Positions 1 to 10,903 of a stretch of DNA of 64,000 bases are shown piece by piece (positions within the stretch are counted from its first letter, which is position 1; each line of letters opens with the position of its first letter). Origin of the DNA: Geotrypetes seraphini (lineage: Eukaryota; Chordata; Amphibia; Gymnophiona; Dermophiidae); the NCBI RefSeq assembly GCF_902459505.1, contig NC_047093.1, positions 73,478,308 to 73,542,307 of the forward strand, written 5' to 3'. Under the pieces are notes generated by a model. The model was given only the letters and a program-made list of their open reading frames with translations, was not told the origin of the DNA and searched no databases. The position numbers and the translations under genes are program-made.

Positions 1-1
1 T

Positions 2-259
2 AAAGATGTTACTCAAGCTCTATGCTCTGGGGGCCATAAGTATCGTTGGCTCTTTCCTTTTGGTATGTGGCTGACCGTCAATGGTACATCTAAACGTGTG
101 AGCACGGTGGTGGAGGCATGGGCGGCAATGAGAACCCTGGGCTGTGCGACTACGATGGAAGGAGCTCAGTCTCCGGCAGTGGCCTCTACTTCTACGCAGA
201 GCGAGACTTGGCATATGGCGTTGCGCTCTGGCAGGAAATCTGCTAAGCCCCAGCCCTGA
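2..259 (+). pseudogene. L1 (Tx1-like) ORF1, C-terminal end
   Basis: An open frame of 85 codons runs from the window edge to a TGA at 257-259. It contains HKYRWLFPFGMWL, which resembles the end of the RNA-binding C-terminal domain of Tx1/L1 ORF1 proteins (GI-KYRW-FPF type). ORF1 protein binds the element RNA in the retrotransposition particle. The last 35 residues are Ser/Thr-rich with basic residues at the very end. The rest of ORF1 is off the window. Assignment rests on the short motif and on its position upstream of ORF2. Confidence 0.65.
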
Positions 260-747
260 GGGCATTTGATCCTGTTCTGGCGAGCTTTTGGCTGTTCTCT
301 CCGGCCTGGTCTGTTCTTTTTTGAGACTCTTTCCCTTGCTTCCCTCTGACCTGGTGGTATGGGAGTGACTGGGGGAGATTGGGACTTTTGTTGGAACCTG
401 TGCTCCCTTGTAACTATGTTTTACCTTTTATGCATATTTTGTTCTAAGGTTGTTTGGGATTGGGCTTTGATTGGGTGAATTTGGTTGCGTGGATGGGACT
501 TGGTATTGTGTGGGAGTGCTTGGTGTGTGTGTGCGAGGTGGGGGTATGCGGAGTGGCACGTTGTGTATGTTTGCGTGGGAACCATTTGGAAGTTTCATAG
601 TTATTGGTATTGGGTTATGATTGCCTTTGGGGGAGGATTGCACTTTCTACAAGCTGGCGAGTCCTGGCAATCAGGGTTTGATGCAGCGTCGGGGAGGGGG
701 GTGGAGTCTGGGGGGGTTAGGGAGGGGGTGGGAAGGGGAGTTTGGTT

Positions 748-3700
748 GGTAAGCTTTTTACCGTGGGCTCTTGGAATGTTAATGGACTTAATAGTCCGGG
801 TAAGCGTAGTATTGGGAATTGGTCAAAATGAAATGGGATGTCTGTTTACTTCAGGAAACTCACTTGAGGCCCAGAGATGTGGCGGTTTTACGTTCACCTT
901 CTTTTGATCAGATCTGGTCCCACCAGAGGTTGACTCCTGGTAAAAAGGTGGGTGGGCTTGCCATAGTAGTCAGAAAGGGGCTGGGTCTTGTGGTGAATCA
1001 AGTCTAACGTGATGGTGCTGGTCAATGTCTGGCTCTTGTGGCTTCTTTACAGGGACGCCTCATCACCATTATCAATCTGTATGGTCCCAATGTAGGACAA
1101 GCTGGGTACTTTGACTCTCTTAGAGCTGAGTTGGTAGATTTTGTGAAGGGGTCTATCTATCTTGGTGGGGATTTTAATGTTACACCTGATGTTCATTTAG
1201 ATCACTCTTTGGGTGGGACTCGCTCTCCTAGAGCTTCTCGAAGGGCTTTACTGTCTCTGTTTTCTGCTCTGGGATTGGTAGATTGTTGGAGGTTGTCTCA
1301 TCCTACGCAACGATCCTACACTCATTATTCTCATGCCCACCAATCGTATGCACGTATAGTTGGGATATGGGCTCATCATAATCTGTGGGTTGGGATTCGA
1401 CTGGCTGAGATTGGTTCTATCCAGATTTCAGATCACGCACCGGTTTGGATAGCTTGTGCGGGATTTTGGGAGGAGAGGGGAGTATCGTTTTTGGCACCTC
1501 AATGAGTCTTTATTAAAGGATCCAGCTGTAGTTCGGGAGGTGGGTATCACCGTTGACCAATACCTTCAGCATAATGATAATGATACAGTTAGCGATGCTA
1601 CTTTGTGGGATGCGCTGAAGGTGTTGGTCCGGGGAGTCTTTATAAAATGGGGTGCTCGCCATAAAAGAATGCGTGCACAACATTCTTTGTCCTTTCATGA
1701 ACAATTGGAGAATCTGGGGAGGTTGCATCAGAGACACAGGGACCCTTTGGTATATGAACAACTTTTGAAGATTCGTGCAGAGCTCTCTTTATTGCAGTTG
1801 GAAGATTATGAGTTTTTGCGGTTGCCTTTGAAACAAATGATTTATGAGTATAACAACAAATTTGGGTCTCGTTTGGCCTGCTTTATTAAATTAAAGCAAG
1901 CGAGAGCGGCTATTACTTGTATACGGGACTCTGCGGGTACCACTCATTGTACAGACCGGGCTATTCGGAAAGTTTTTCTTTCTTATTATTCTGATTGTAT
2001 CGGGCGTCAGCGGGGCGGACTACTACTGCTGTTGAGGGATATTTGTCTGCGTTATGGCTTCCCCAACTTTCGGACCCTGACCGGGACCTTCTTAATGAAC
2101 CTATTGAGTTGGGGGAAGTCCTGGGTGTCATTGCCAACTTGAAATTGGGGAAATCGCCAGGGCTGGATGGGTATACTAATCAATTCTACAAACAATTCTG
2201 TGTAGTTCTGGCTCCGCTATTGGTTCGCGTTGCTAATGGAGTGCGGGGCGGTTCTCCCTTGCCCTCCTCTATGGGGGAGGCTGGGATATCGGTCCTGCTG
2301 AAACCGGGAAGAGACCCCACAGGGTGTGGCTCATACCGTCCAATATTGTTATTGAATACTGATGCAAAAATTTTGGCGAAGGCTTTGGCTCTTCGGTTGG
2401 GCAAGGTGCTGACCACTCTGGTACATTTGGATCAATCTGGCTTTGTTCAACGTCAGCAGGTTTGTGACAATATTAGAAGAACGTTACATCTATTATGGGC
2501 AGCCCAGTGGACCCCTGCTAATATTGCCTTTTTGGCGATTGATGCCGAAAAGGCTTTTGATCAGGTTGCATAGGAGTTTTTATGGCAAGTGATGCATAAG
2601 ATGGGGTTGGGCTCTTATTTTTTGGCCTGGGTGCAAGCCTTTTATAGGGCTCCTAGGGCCACTGTGCGGATTATACCAAATGGGGGGTATACCAAATTTT
2701 TTTCCATAGCTAGGGGGACCCGACAGGGTTGTCCTCTGTCTCCATTGTTATTTGCCATTTCTATGGAACCTCTGGCTATTCGTATTCGGGAACATGGGGA
2801 CTTACGGGGAGTGAGGTTAGGGGACTTGGAACATCGTATAGCCCTGTTTGCTGATGATGTTTTGTTGTATGTTTGGGACCCGGAGGCCTCCCTACCAATT
2901 TTGGTTGATCTTTTTTCGGATTATGGGCGAGTATCGGGGTTTACGGTGAATATGGATAAATCTGAACTTTTGGGGGTTACCTTGGGTGAAGCGGATTGAC
3001 AGCGCCTTTCGGCTCGGTTCCCTTTTTGCTGGGCTCCTGGGGTCCTTTGCTATTTGGGGATTCGCTTGCCCATAGATTTAACCCAACTGTATGAGGTAAA
3101 TTATGCTCGGATTGTTAAACAGATTCAGATCGACATTCAAAGATGGAGTGGTTTATGGTTGTCGTGGTGGGGTCGCATTGCCGTTATAAAAATGAATGTT
3201 TTGCCTCGCTTACTTTTTCTGTTCCAAACGTTGCCGATTCCTGTCCCTTCTTTGGTTTTGAAGCAGTTACATTCCTTGTTTTTTCGCTTTATTTGGCAGG
3301 GGAGGCCTCCTCGTCTTTCTCGGCATGCTTTGTGGGCAGCCTGGTCGTGTGGGAGGCGTGCTGTGCCTAACTTATTTTGGTACTTTTGAGCTGCTCAATT
3401 ACGTCTTCTGTTAGACTGGGAGATTGCTGACTTTAAACTGGTGGTGCATATGGAGCAACATTTTGTGGGCCCCCATTGTTTAAAGTATTGGCTTTGGTCT
3501 TCTTCCATGGGTGGCGTGCGCTTAGAGTAGGGGGAATCCGTTTTTGGACCATCTTTTGAAATTGTGGTGCGATACACGTAAGCGATGGGGAGATGGGGTA
3601 GTCCCGTCGATTTTTGGTGCAGTACGGGAAGAGCCTCTGTTACCTGTTGGTAGAGAGAGTCGCACTTTTGAGTGATGGGCCCACTCGGGGTTGTGTACCT

Positions 3701-4524
3701 TTCGGGATGTACTTCAGAAGGGGGTCCTGGTGTCTTTTGAATCCTTTCAGCTTAGTAATGCCTTGCCCAATGGTGATTTTTTGGCCTACTCTCAAATTCG
3801 TCACTTTATTCATTCCTGAGGTTGGGATAGGGGGTCTCTCCATTCTATTGATCCTTTTGGTCGTATGTGGTATACTCTCTGGATCCTTCCTAAACCTATC
3901 TCTGTTCTTTACTAATATTTTCGGGGCTTCTTTTCTTTTCCATCTAGCTATCAGAGGGCCTGGGAGGTGGATTTGAGTTGTACATTTTCTGCTCAGGAGT
4001 GGGCCACGATTTGTACCAAAGTTGGAAAGGCCTCCTCTTGTGTTCTTATCCAGGAAAATGCCTATAAAGTGTTTACTAGGTGGTATTACACACCGATGCG
4101 TCTCCATCGTATGTTTCCTGGTGCTTCGGCTTTGTGTTGGAGATGTGGGACTGCCCCGGGGACATTTTTATATATTTGGTGGGAACGTCCAATTATACAG
4201 CCTTTCTGGATTTATGTGGTGGGCTGTTTATCTCAATTGTTACAAATTCTCTTGCCTTTTTCTCCACAGGGTTGTTTGTTAGGCCTTTATAATGTATGTT
4301 TACGTTCTTGGCAAACTAAGATTAGGCGCTGGGGATTGGCTGCAGTCAAATGTTTGATCGCCTCTCATTGGAAGCAGGTGGTTGCGCCTACCCAGCTGGA
4401 GTGGACTTTAAAGCTTAGACTCATCAGCACTAAGGAACTTTCTATTGCGAAGCAACATGGTCATTATTATACATATACCCGGACTTGGTCTCTGATAATG
4501 GATAAAGTGGATTCCTTGCATTGA
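748..4524 (+). pseudogene. L1 (Tx1-like) ORF2: APE endonuclease and reverse transcriptase, broken
   Basis: The endonuclease begins at about 748 with SWNVNGLNSPGKR, continues with LLQETHLRP (catalytic Glu, from 819) and has LGGDFNV (Asp, near 1165) and ISDHAPVW (near 1425). Reverse transcriptase follows: LGKSPGLDGY (near 2145), AEKAFD (near 2545), GTRQGCPLSPLLF (near 2715) and FADDVLL (catalytic Asp pair, near 2850). A Cys/Trp-containing C-terminal region ends at a TGA at 4522-4524. Reading passes through at least three frames, with shifts near 800, 1490, 2000 and 3400-3960 and several stops. The product would nick DNA and prime cDNA synthesis; this copy cannot. Confidence 0.85.
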
Positions 4525-4812
4525 TTGTATTTCTATGAGGGGGGGGAATGTTGTTAGGGGGGGATCTCCTGCAGAACCAACAGGGGACCTCTCATTGCTG
4601 TTTGTAGGGCTTTGGGGTGGATTGTGGAGTTCTGGTTGCGGGTGGGTATCGGGGACTTGATTGTCTTACTGGTTCTATTACTTGTGTTATGTGGATTTAG
4701 TGTTTGGCCCTGTTGTACGGCTGTTTGTATTTGGGCGGTCCCTGATGCTCTCATTCGTGTTTGTATATTTCATAAAGTTTTTCAATAAACATTAATAAAA
4801 AAAAAAAAAAAA

Positions 4813-4907
4813 GAATCTTAAAATCTACAAGTTCTGAGTTACATACAAAGCCAACTTAAAAACAGCTTTAAAAATGTAACTCGTTTTTAACCCAAGGACT
4901 GCCTGTA
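4813..4907 (-). mobile_element. Tigger/pogo-like DNA transposon end
   Basis: The segment ends in a terminus which, read on the minus strand, begins TACAGGCAGTCCTTGGGTTA. This matches the style of vertebrate Tigger (pogo, Tc1/mariner superfamily) inverted repeats. Only this end is visible; the L1 poly-A abuts its inner side, so the LINE may have inserted into or truncated it. Orientation is arbitrary. Confidence 0.5.
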
Positions 4908-4980
4908 TTTAATATTAACCTGCTGTCATATAGCCATTCAGTTCAACTGTTCTACTGCCATATTAATGCTTCCTCTAGAG

Positions 4981-5153
4981 CAGGGATCTCCAAGTCCCTC
5001 CGTGAGGGCCGCAATCTGGTCGGGTTTTCAGGATTTCCCCAATGAATATACATGAGATCTATGTGCATGCACTGCTTTTAATACATATTCATTGGGGTAA
5101 TCCTGAAAACCCGACTGGATTGTGGCCCTCAAGGAGGGTCTTTGAGATCCCTG
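4981..5153. mobile_element. Palindromic hAT-like MITE, copy 1
   Basis: This is a 173-bp near-palindrome starting CAGGGATCTCC and ending GGAGATCCCTG-like, flanked by a perfect 8-bp duplication CTCTAGAG (4973-4980 and 5154-5161). An 8-bp TSD with CAGGG termini is typical of hAT transposons. It has no coding capacity. The same family recurs at 11287, 11684, 12023 and 12943. Confidence 0.85.
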
Positions 5154-5161
5154 CTCTAGAG

Positions 5162-5744
5162 TAACCAATATCTGTGCATCGTCTGCAAGGAGTACTACCA
5201 CCCCACACAAGGTCTCTATCCTACTACCCAACTTAAATCCTGTCTGACCAAATAATCCTTTTAAAAAAATCTTACTTAGAAGGCCACTTCCTTCTCAATT
5301 AAGTATGATTACACTGAATTTAAGATGTCTTAACTTCCATAAATGTTACCATACTAGGTTATTGTTAAGATGTGTTATTTTACCACAAATTCTATTTTAG
5401 CACAGACCCCATTTTATACAATGAGACCTAGTTATTAATAACCCAGGTTAACAGTAAAATAGCCCATTTTAACAGTAGCGTATGTTGATGGACCCCCCCC
5501 CCCCCCCCAATCGATCAAGTTATCTGTAACTTTCTTCAATGCAGGAGTCACCACTGCCTCTTTCAACCAAGTTGGTATTAATCTCTGCACCAGAGAGAAA
5601 TTTAAATCTACAATACAGTCCAACATACATCCTGAACATTATTTAAATTACACTAGTGATGCCGCGATTCTTTCTGTAGGCTGCTCCCTGCTGGAATTAG
5701 GTAAATGGATGCGTGGGAAGTCGGGGAGGAACACGCTGGCCTTC
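5162..5744. other. No feature recognised
   Basis: AT-rich unique-looking sequence with a poly-C run at about 5492-5508. No coding or repeat signature seen. Confidence 0.5.
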
Positions 5745-5942
5745 CGAGGGATGACGACAGTCCTTCGGGGGGAGGTGAAGTCCTTCGGGGGAGAGGTGCA
5801 GTCCTTTGGGGGAGAGGTGCAGTCCTTTGGGCATGGGGTGCAGGCCTTCGAGGGTGGTGGAACATGCCTTCAGGTGGTACAGGCTTTCGGGGTGGTGCAG
5901 TCCTTCAGGGGGGGGGGGACAGACCTTCAGGGGAGGGGGGCC
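5745..5942. repeat. G-rich minisatellite, about 21-bp unit
   Basis: About nine diverged units of the form GGTGCAGTCCTTTGGGGGAGA follow one another. The long frames on both strands here come from the repeat and are not genes. Confidence 0.8.
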
Positions 5943-6420
5943 CTGATATAGAAGTACACGGAGGGAGGGAAGGGGGGTTCGAAGAGACAATGCATATGCC
6001 AGACTTTAGGGGGGAAAGAAATAGTGGGTCTAAAAACAGAAGAAGGGAGAGAGATGGAGGACAATGGGATTTAGGGAGGGAAGGAATGAAAAGGGAGAGA
6101 AGTTGGACACAAGGGATGGTGTGGAGGGGGGATAGAGATACTGGATAGGAAGGTAGTTGGGAAAGAAAGGGAGATATGGTGGACCCTGGGGGGTAGGGAA
6201 GGAGGGCGAGATACTGGATGAAAGGGTAGTTGAGTAAAGGTGGATCTGTAGATAGAGACGAAAAAAAGGAAAGATGCCAGACCTCCGGGGGAGGGAAGGG
6301 AAACGGAAGGAGAGGACAGAGATAGAAGATGGATGGTTAGCAAGAAGAAAGAAGGAGACCCTGGCAAGCAAGTTAGCAGAAGACAACCAGAACCAGGGAC
6401 TAACAAGATTTGAAAAATGA
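5943..6420. repeat. Purine-rich low-complexity tract
   Basis: The plus strand is almost all A and G (GGGAGG, GAGAGA, AAGGAGG motifs) for nearly 480 bp. It holds no recognisable gene. Confidence 0.7.
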
Positions 6421-6636
6421 CCAGACAACAAAAGGTAGAAAAAATAATTTTATTTTCTGTTTTGTGATTACAATATGTCAGATTTGAAATGTGTATCCTG
6501 CCAGAGCTGGTGTTAGATCGCAAACGTGAGCTAGGATTTAATAGAGAGAGGAAAAGTCTTTTTTGTTTGTTTATTTTGTTTACACCACAGCACCAGTGTG
6601 GTTAGGAGAAGGCAAAGGGGGTGAAGAGGCTATAAA

Positions 6637-6908
6637 GAACATAAGAATTGCCGCTGCTGGGTCAGACCAGTGGTCCATCATGCCCAGCAGTCCGCTCACG
6701 CGGCGGCCCTCTGGTCAGTGCCCTAACTGAGACTATCCCTACCTGTGTACGTTCCGGTTCACCAAGAACTTGTATAACTTTGTCTTGAATCCCTGGAGGG
6801 TGTTTTCCCCTATGACAGACTCTGGAAGAGTGTTCCAGTTTTCCACCACTCTCTGGGTGAAGAAGAACTTCCTTATGTTTGTACGGAATCTATCCCCTTT
6901 CAATTTTA
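6637..6908 (-). mobile_element. CR1-clade LINE, short 5'-truncated copy
   Basis: Only the 3' end is present, on the minus strand: the tail reads as AAGAACATAAG on the plus strand, then the GGGTCAGACCAGTGG block, then sequence for the last residues of ORF2 (a FFFTQRVV-like region). It is flanked by a perfect 19-bp direct repeat, GGGGTGAAGAGGCTATAAA (6618-6636 and 6909-6927). Confidence 0.88.
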
Positions 6909-6936
6909 GGGGTGAAGAGGCTATAAAATAAACCCA

Positions 6937-7204
6937 ATCGTTTCTTCTAGAATGTGTACTAATATCTCCTATTCAAAGGCTAACTTTAGATCAAGAGGAT
7001 CTTTAGATTAAGAAGATCTTTACTCAATCGCATCAAGAATAAAGACTACTGATCTCAAGTGTCTACTGTCAATTACTAGAACTAATCTTGGTTTATTGAC
7101 CTTTCAAGTGAACTATCATTGATCTGAGTCTATCCAAGATTAGTTCTGGTAATTGACAGTGGACACTTGAGATCAGTAGTCTTTATTCTTGATGCGATTG
7201 AGTT
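6937..7204. repeat. Foldback insertion flanked by 15-bp direct repeats
   Basis: TATAAAATAAACCCA occurs at 6922-6936 and again at 7205-7219, bracketing 268 bp. Most of the insert is a hairpin (7022-7203) with near-perfect arms of about 70 bp and a loop of about 40 bp. No coding capacity. The class is not recognised; the 15-bp repeat is longer than the TSDs of common cut-and-paste families. Confidence 0.7.
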
Positions 7205-7219
7205 TATAAAATAAACCCA

Positions 7220-7720
7220 CCATGATGTTTGAAAAAAACACCCAATTGGGCAGGAAAATCGAATCGAAAAATCGATTCAATAGGCTGAATCGAATCAAAT
7301 TTTTTTTTTCCTGAATCAGGCAACAGTACTCTGAACCACGGTAGAAACCTCTTCTGTGGCTTAAGAAAAGGGGGAGGGGTTAGTCTAATCATCTTGAATT
7401 GTAGTTTTTCCTTAAAGTGTTCAATAACACTTACTAATATATAAATAGATTTTATTGAAACATTCTGCACATTAGAAATACTCAAATGATGTTAAGTGTG
7501 TATTATATGTTCAAAGAAAGCCAAACAATACCGTACCACATGGGGTAGGCTAAGATTTTAAAGTCAACAGTTTACTGCTCTCATGTTTTCCTTTTGATAA
7601 TTCCTATTTGGAGTATTTCATAAATTCATGTTTGCTATGATTTATTTAATTTTTTTGTTAATTTTAAATGCAATTTATGAAAATGTAATTTTTTTTGTGA
7701 TATAATTTTTTTCCTCGCAG
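7220..7720. other. No clear feature (AT-rich)
   Basis: Near 7255-7300 there is a cluster of ATCGATTC/GAATCGA words, likely the edge of an unclassified repeat. The rest is AT-rich without coding signal. Confidence 0.4.
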
Positions 7721-7724
7721 TTTA

Positions 7725-8390
7725 ATCTATTGTATTTATTTCATATGTTTGTCACTTTTTTAATTCTTTATAAATTTAATCTTATTTTATAAGCATTATA
7801 CTTGATACAGCAACACAGAAGGAAACAAAAGAAATTTTCAAGAAACCAATTACATACTTTCCTCACAATTAGAAGAAAGAAAACAGAAAATTATAATCCT
7901 CCTTAGACCTCAATAAACAGAAGGGGACTGTTAATTACACAGGAGAAAAAAAGAAAAAATTATTTAACAAAAAGGCAGGCGACTGAATTCAATTGAGTTC
8001 AAAATCTCAATTCACTCCTTTAGTTGACTCTGTTCCTCTCAAGACCTTCTTCATATCTAGGAAGGTTCTCAAATGTAGTTCAAAAAATATATACTTCAAC
8101 CCCCCCCCCCCCCCCCCAATATTTTACCACACATTTACCGGAGTACGCTAGCAAAAACGTCCTGTGTGGATTTTGTTACATCAGGATATATCCAAATTTT
8201 TTGTCCTTAGAAAAAAAGACTGTGAATTACAAAAAAATTGTTTCAAGACCAAATTCAAATCGTTTTCAACTACAAACGAAACTAAAAGTAGATCTATTGG
8301 ATATATCAGTAAAAGATTCCTCCAAAATAGTAGATAAGTCTTCAATCAAATTTCCATTTACTCAAAACTGAACCTGATTCTCAATTTCCA
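7725..8390 (-). mobile_element. ORF1-only (HAL1-like) L1, 3' part
   Basis: On the minus strand, about 8390 to 7990 encodes the C-terminal end of an L1 ORF1 protein, including FLLAYSGKCVVKYW, which matches FLLAYPCKCVIKF in the copy at 23.3-25.0 kb. A poly-C/G run (8101-8117) lies inside it. About 250 bp of 3' UTR follow, sharing ATTGAGGTCTAAGGA with the 23.3-kb copy. No ORF2 follows ORF1. The 5' part is missing. Confidence 0.65.
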
Positions 8391-8454
8391 GAGATGGCTC
8401 TGTTTTTTTTCATATTGAGGAAACTGGTATATAGAAACTAAACTAAAACTTAGG

Positions 8455-8527
8455 CCCTCTTTTACTAAGGTGCGCTAACCGATTAGCGTGCGCTAAGCGG
8501 TTAGTGCACCTTAGTAAAAGCGGGGGT
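8455..8527. mobile_element. Short palindromic MITE (Harbinger-like style)
   Basis: A 73-bp palindrome with arms built on TTTTACTAAGGTGCGCTAACC and its complement. The CTTTTACTAAG terminus resembles the other small MITEs at 36698, 40755 and 44593. No certain TSD. Confidence 0.6.
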
Positions 8528-8599
8528 TAATTTTATAAATCAGGTCATCAGCCAATTTGGAGTGCGACTCAGTTAACATTAAGAAAAGGAAAAATACAA

Positions 8600-8840
8600 A
8601 AGAACTAGATGAAAAAAAGAACTAAAGCAGGAGAGGTAGAAGTAGGTAATTTCCAAAGTGCTTGGCAAACAGAATTGTCTTCAAAGTATTCCTGAATGAT
8701 AAGAAGAGGTCTAAGCTTCTTAATGAAAGCAGCAAGTTATTCCAGAGCTCTGTCAATTTGAAGGAGAATGAATGACTAAATTGCTTAATAGATTTACTTT
8801 TACCCCTAAGAAAGGTTCTAAGTTTCAAGAAAGATGTCCA
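8600..8840 (-). pseudogene. L2-like LINE, ORF2 C-terminal fragment
   Basis: On the minus strand a frame of about 68 codons reads LTELWNNLLLSLRSL then FRNTLKTILFAKHF. This matches the WN.LP.SLRS...F...LKT.LF signature at the end of L2-clade reverse transcriptase proteins. It is a dead fragment. Confidence 0.65.
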
Positions 8841-9358
8841 GTCTTATAGAAAGCTATACATCAAATAGACCATGTTTTGAAGAAGAAAAAAAGACAGAAA
8901 GGAAAGATATTTCATTCAAATACAAAAGGTATAAACCGATATTTGGAATTGCTCTTAGCTGTACTTATTTAAATGTTAGTACAGTGAGTGAACTCAAAAT
9001 GATGGAAGGGGAAAGTCTGTAGATAACATCTCCTATGTATTGGACTGTGGTTAAACTTTGAGGGCAAGAGAAGTGCAGCATGTGCTTCACAGTTTTAGTA
9101 GACAGAACTGGGTAGCAGTGGCTGCCAAGTCCTGCTGTCTATTAAAATGTATGGTTATACAGAATTATGCTCACCTTGTATCATATTTCTTGAAATGTGA
9201 TAAGGACACTGGCTCATTATATTGCTTATACTAGAATTGAATGTCCCTGTGTCCAAGTATATCTAATTGAGCGTTAGGCTAACATTTGGTCATTTTGCTA
9301 TAATTACACAGGTCTAGGATGTTACATTGCGGCTGTGTAAGAGCTGCCAGTTCAGTGT
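8841..9358. other. No feature recognised
   Basis: AT-rich anonymous sequence; no repeat termini or credible coding frame seen. Confidence 0.45.
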
Positions 9359-9369
9359 GGCCCTTTCAT

Positions 9370-10892
9370 CACTGCCATAAGAACATAAGCAATGCCTCTC
9401 CTGGGTCAGACCTGGGGTCCTTCGTGCCCAGCAGTCCGCTCACACGGCGGCCCAACAGGTCCAGGACCTGTGCAGTAATCCTCTATCTATACCCCTCTAT
9501 CCCCTTTTCCAGCAGGAAATTGTCCAATCCTTTCTTGAACCCCAGTACCGTACTCTGCCCTATTTTGCCCTCTGGAAGTGCATTCCAGGTGTCCACCACA
9601 CGTTGGGTAAAGAAGAACTTCCTAGCATTCGTTTTGAATCTGTCCCCTTTCAACTTTTCCGAATTCCCTCTTGTTCTTTTATTTTTCGAAAGTTTGAAGA
9701 ATCTGTCCCTCTCTACTCTCTCTATGCCCTTCATGATCTTGTAAGTCTCTATCATATCCCCTCTAAGTCTCCTCTTCTCCAGGGAAAAGAGTTCCAGTTT
9801 TCCCAATCTCTCAGCGTATGAAAGGTTTTCCAAACCTTTTATCAGATGTGTCGCTCTCCTCTGAACCCTCTCGAGTATCACCATATCCTTCTTAAGGTAC
9901 GGCGACCACTATTGGACGCAGTACTCCAAATGCGGACGCACCATCGTCCAATACAACGGCAGGACAACTTATTTTGTTCTGGTTGTAGTACCCTTCTTGA
10001 TTATGCCTAGCATTCTGTTTGCCTTCTTAGTGGCTGCTGCGCACTGTGCCGTCGGCTTCATTGTCATGTCCACCATTACCCCCAAGTCCCTTTCTTGGGT
10101 ACTCTCATTCAATAACATCACTCCCATCGTATAGTTGTACCTCGGGTTTCTGTTTCCCACATGTAATACTTTACATTTCTCAACGTTGAACTTCATCTGC
10201 CATCTCGTCGCCCATTCCCCTAGTTTGTTCAAGTCCCTTTGCAATTCTTCGCAGTCCTCTTTAGTCTGAGCTCCACTAAATAGTTTGGTGTCGTCCGCAA
10301 ATTTTATTATCTCACACTTCATCCTTGTTTCTAGATCATTTATGAATATATTAAATAGCAGCGGCCCGAGCACCGAACCCTGTGGGACCCCACTTGTGAC
10401 CCTCCTCCAGTCCGAGTAGTGGCCCTTCACTCCTACCCTCTGTTTCCTACCCGCCAACCAGTTTCTGATCCATCTATGTATGTCTCCTTCCACCCCATGG
10501 TTCTTCAGTTTCCGGAGTAGGCGTTCATGGGGCACCTTGTCAAAGGCTTTTTGGAAATCTAGATATATGATGTCTATGGGGTCTCCTTTGTCCATCCGTT
10601 TGTTAATTCCTTCAAAGAAGTGCAATAATTTCGTTAGGCACGATCTCCCCTTGCAGAAACCATGTTGGCTGGTTATCAGAAGTTTGTTTCTTTCAAAATG
10701 TTCATCGATGTTTTCTTTTATCAATGCTTCCGCCATTTTCCCCAGAACCGAGGTAAGACTCACCGGTCTGTAGTTTCCCGGGTCACCTCTTGATCCCTTT
10801 TTAAAGATGGGCGTAACGTTGGCTATCTTCCAGTCCTCCGGGATCATGCCTGTTTTCAGGGATAGATTGCAAATTTGCTGCAGTAGTTCTGC
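9370..10892 (-). mobile_element. CR1-clade LINE, 5'-truncated
   Basis: The minus strand carries the second half of ORF2 and the 3' tail (CATAAGAACATAAGC at 9376 on the plus strand). The 11-bp repeat GGCCCTTTCAT occurs at 9359-9369 and 10893-10903, exactly where CR1 homology stops, and looks like a TSD. Protein alignment to the copy at 59.3 kb continues to the 5' truncation point within the RT domain. Confidence 0.9.
9483..10847 (-). pseudogene. CR1 ORF2 reverse transcriptase, C-terminal half
   Basis: The minus-strand frame 10847-9969 (292 codons) is unusually well kept: MIPEDWKIANVTPIFKKGS, then LDFQKAFDKVPHERL, SGVPQGSVLGPLLF and KFADDTKLF with the catalytic Asp pair. It stops at the RMLGIIKKG region. 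The remainder (RVQRRATHLIKGLENLSY...) continues in another frame at 9884-9483, so at least one frameshift separates them. There is no endonuclease because of 5' truncation. Product would be the target-primed reverse transcriptase of a Jockey-superfamily LINE. Confidence 0.9.
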
Positions 10893-10903
10893 GGCCCTTT
10901 CAT

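Larger units (their letters stand above)
1..4812 (+). mobile_element. L1-superfamily LINE (Tx1-like), 3' part
   Basis: The window opens inside a long LINE. In order it has the end of ORF1 (2-259), a spacer of about 490 bp, ORF2 with APE endonuclease and reverse transcriptase (748-4524), a 3' UTR of about 270 bp and a poly-A tail (about 4795-4811) after an AATAAA-like signal. The GTRQGCPLSPLL and FADD motifs, the order ORF1-ORF2 and the poly-A tail are L1-superfamily traits. The ORF1 end with a KYRW..PF motif suggests the Tx1 branch (family knowledge). The 5' end lies outside the window. ORF2 is split over several frames, so this copy is dead. Confidence 0.9.

Noticed and set aside
5705-6523. 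Frames of 97-150 codons on both strands
   Set aside because: They lie in the G-rich minisatellite and purine tract; composition, not coding, explains them.
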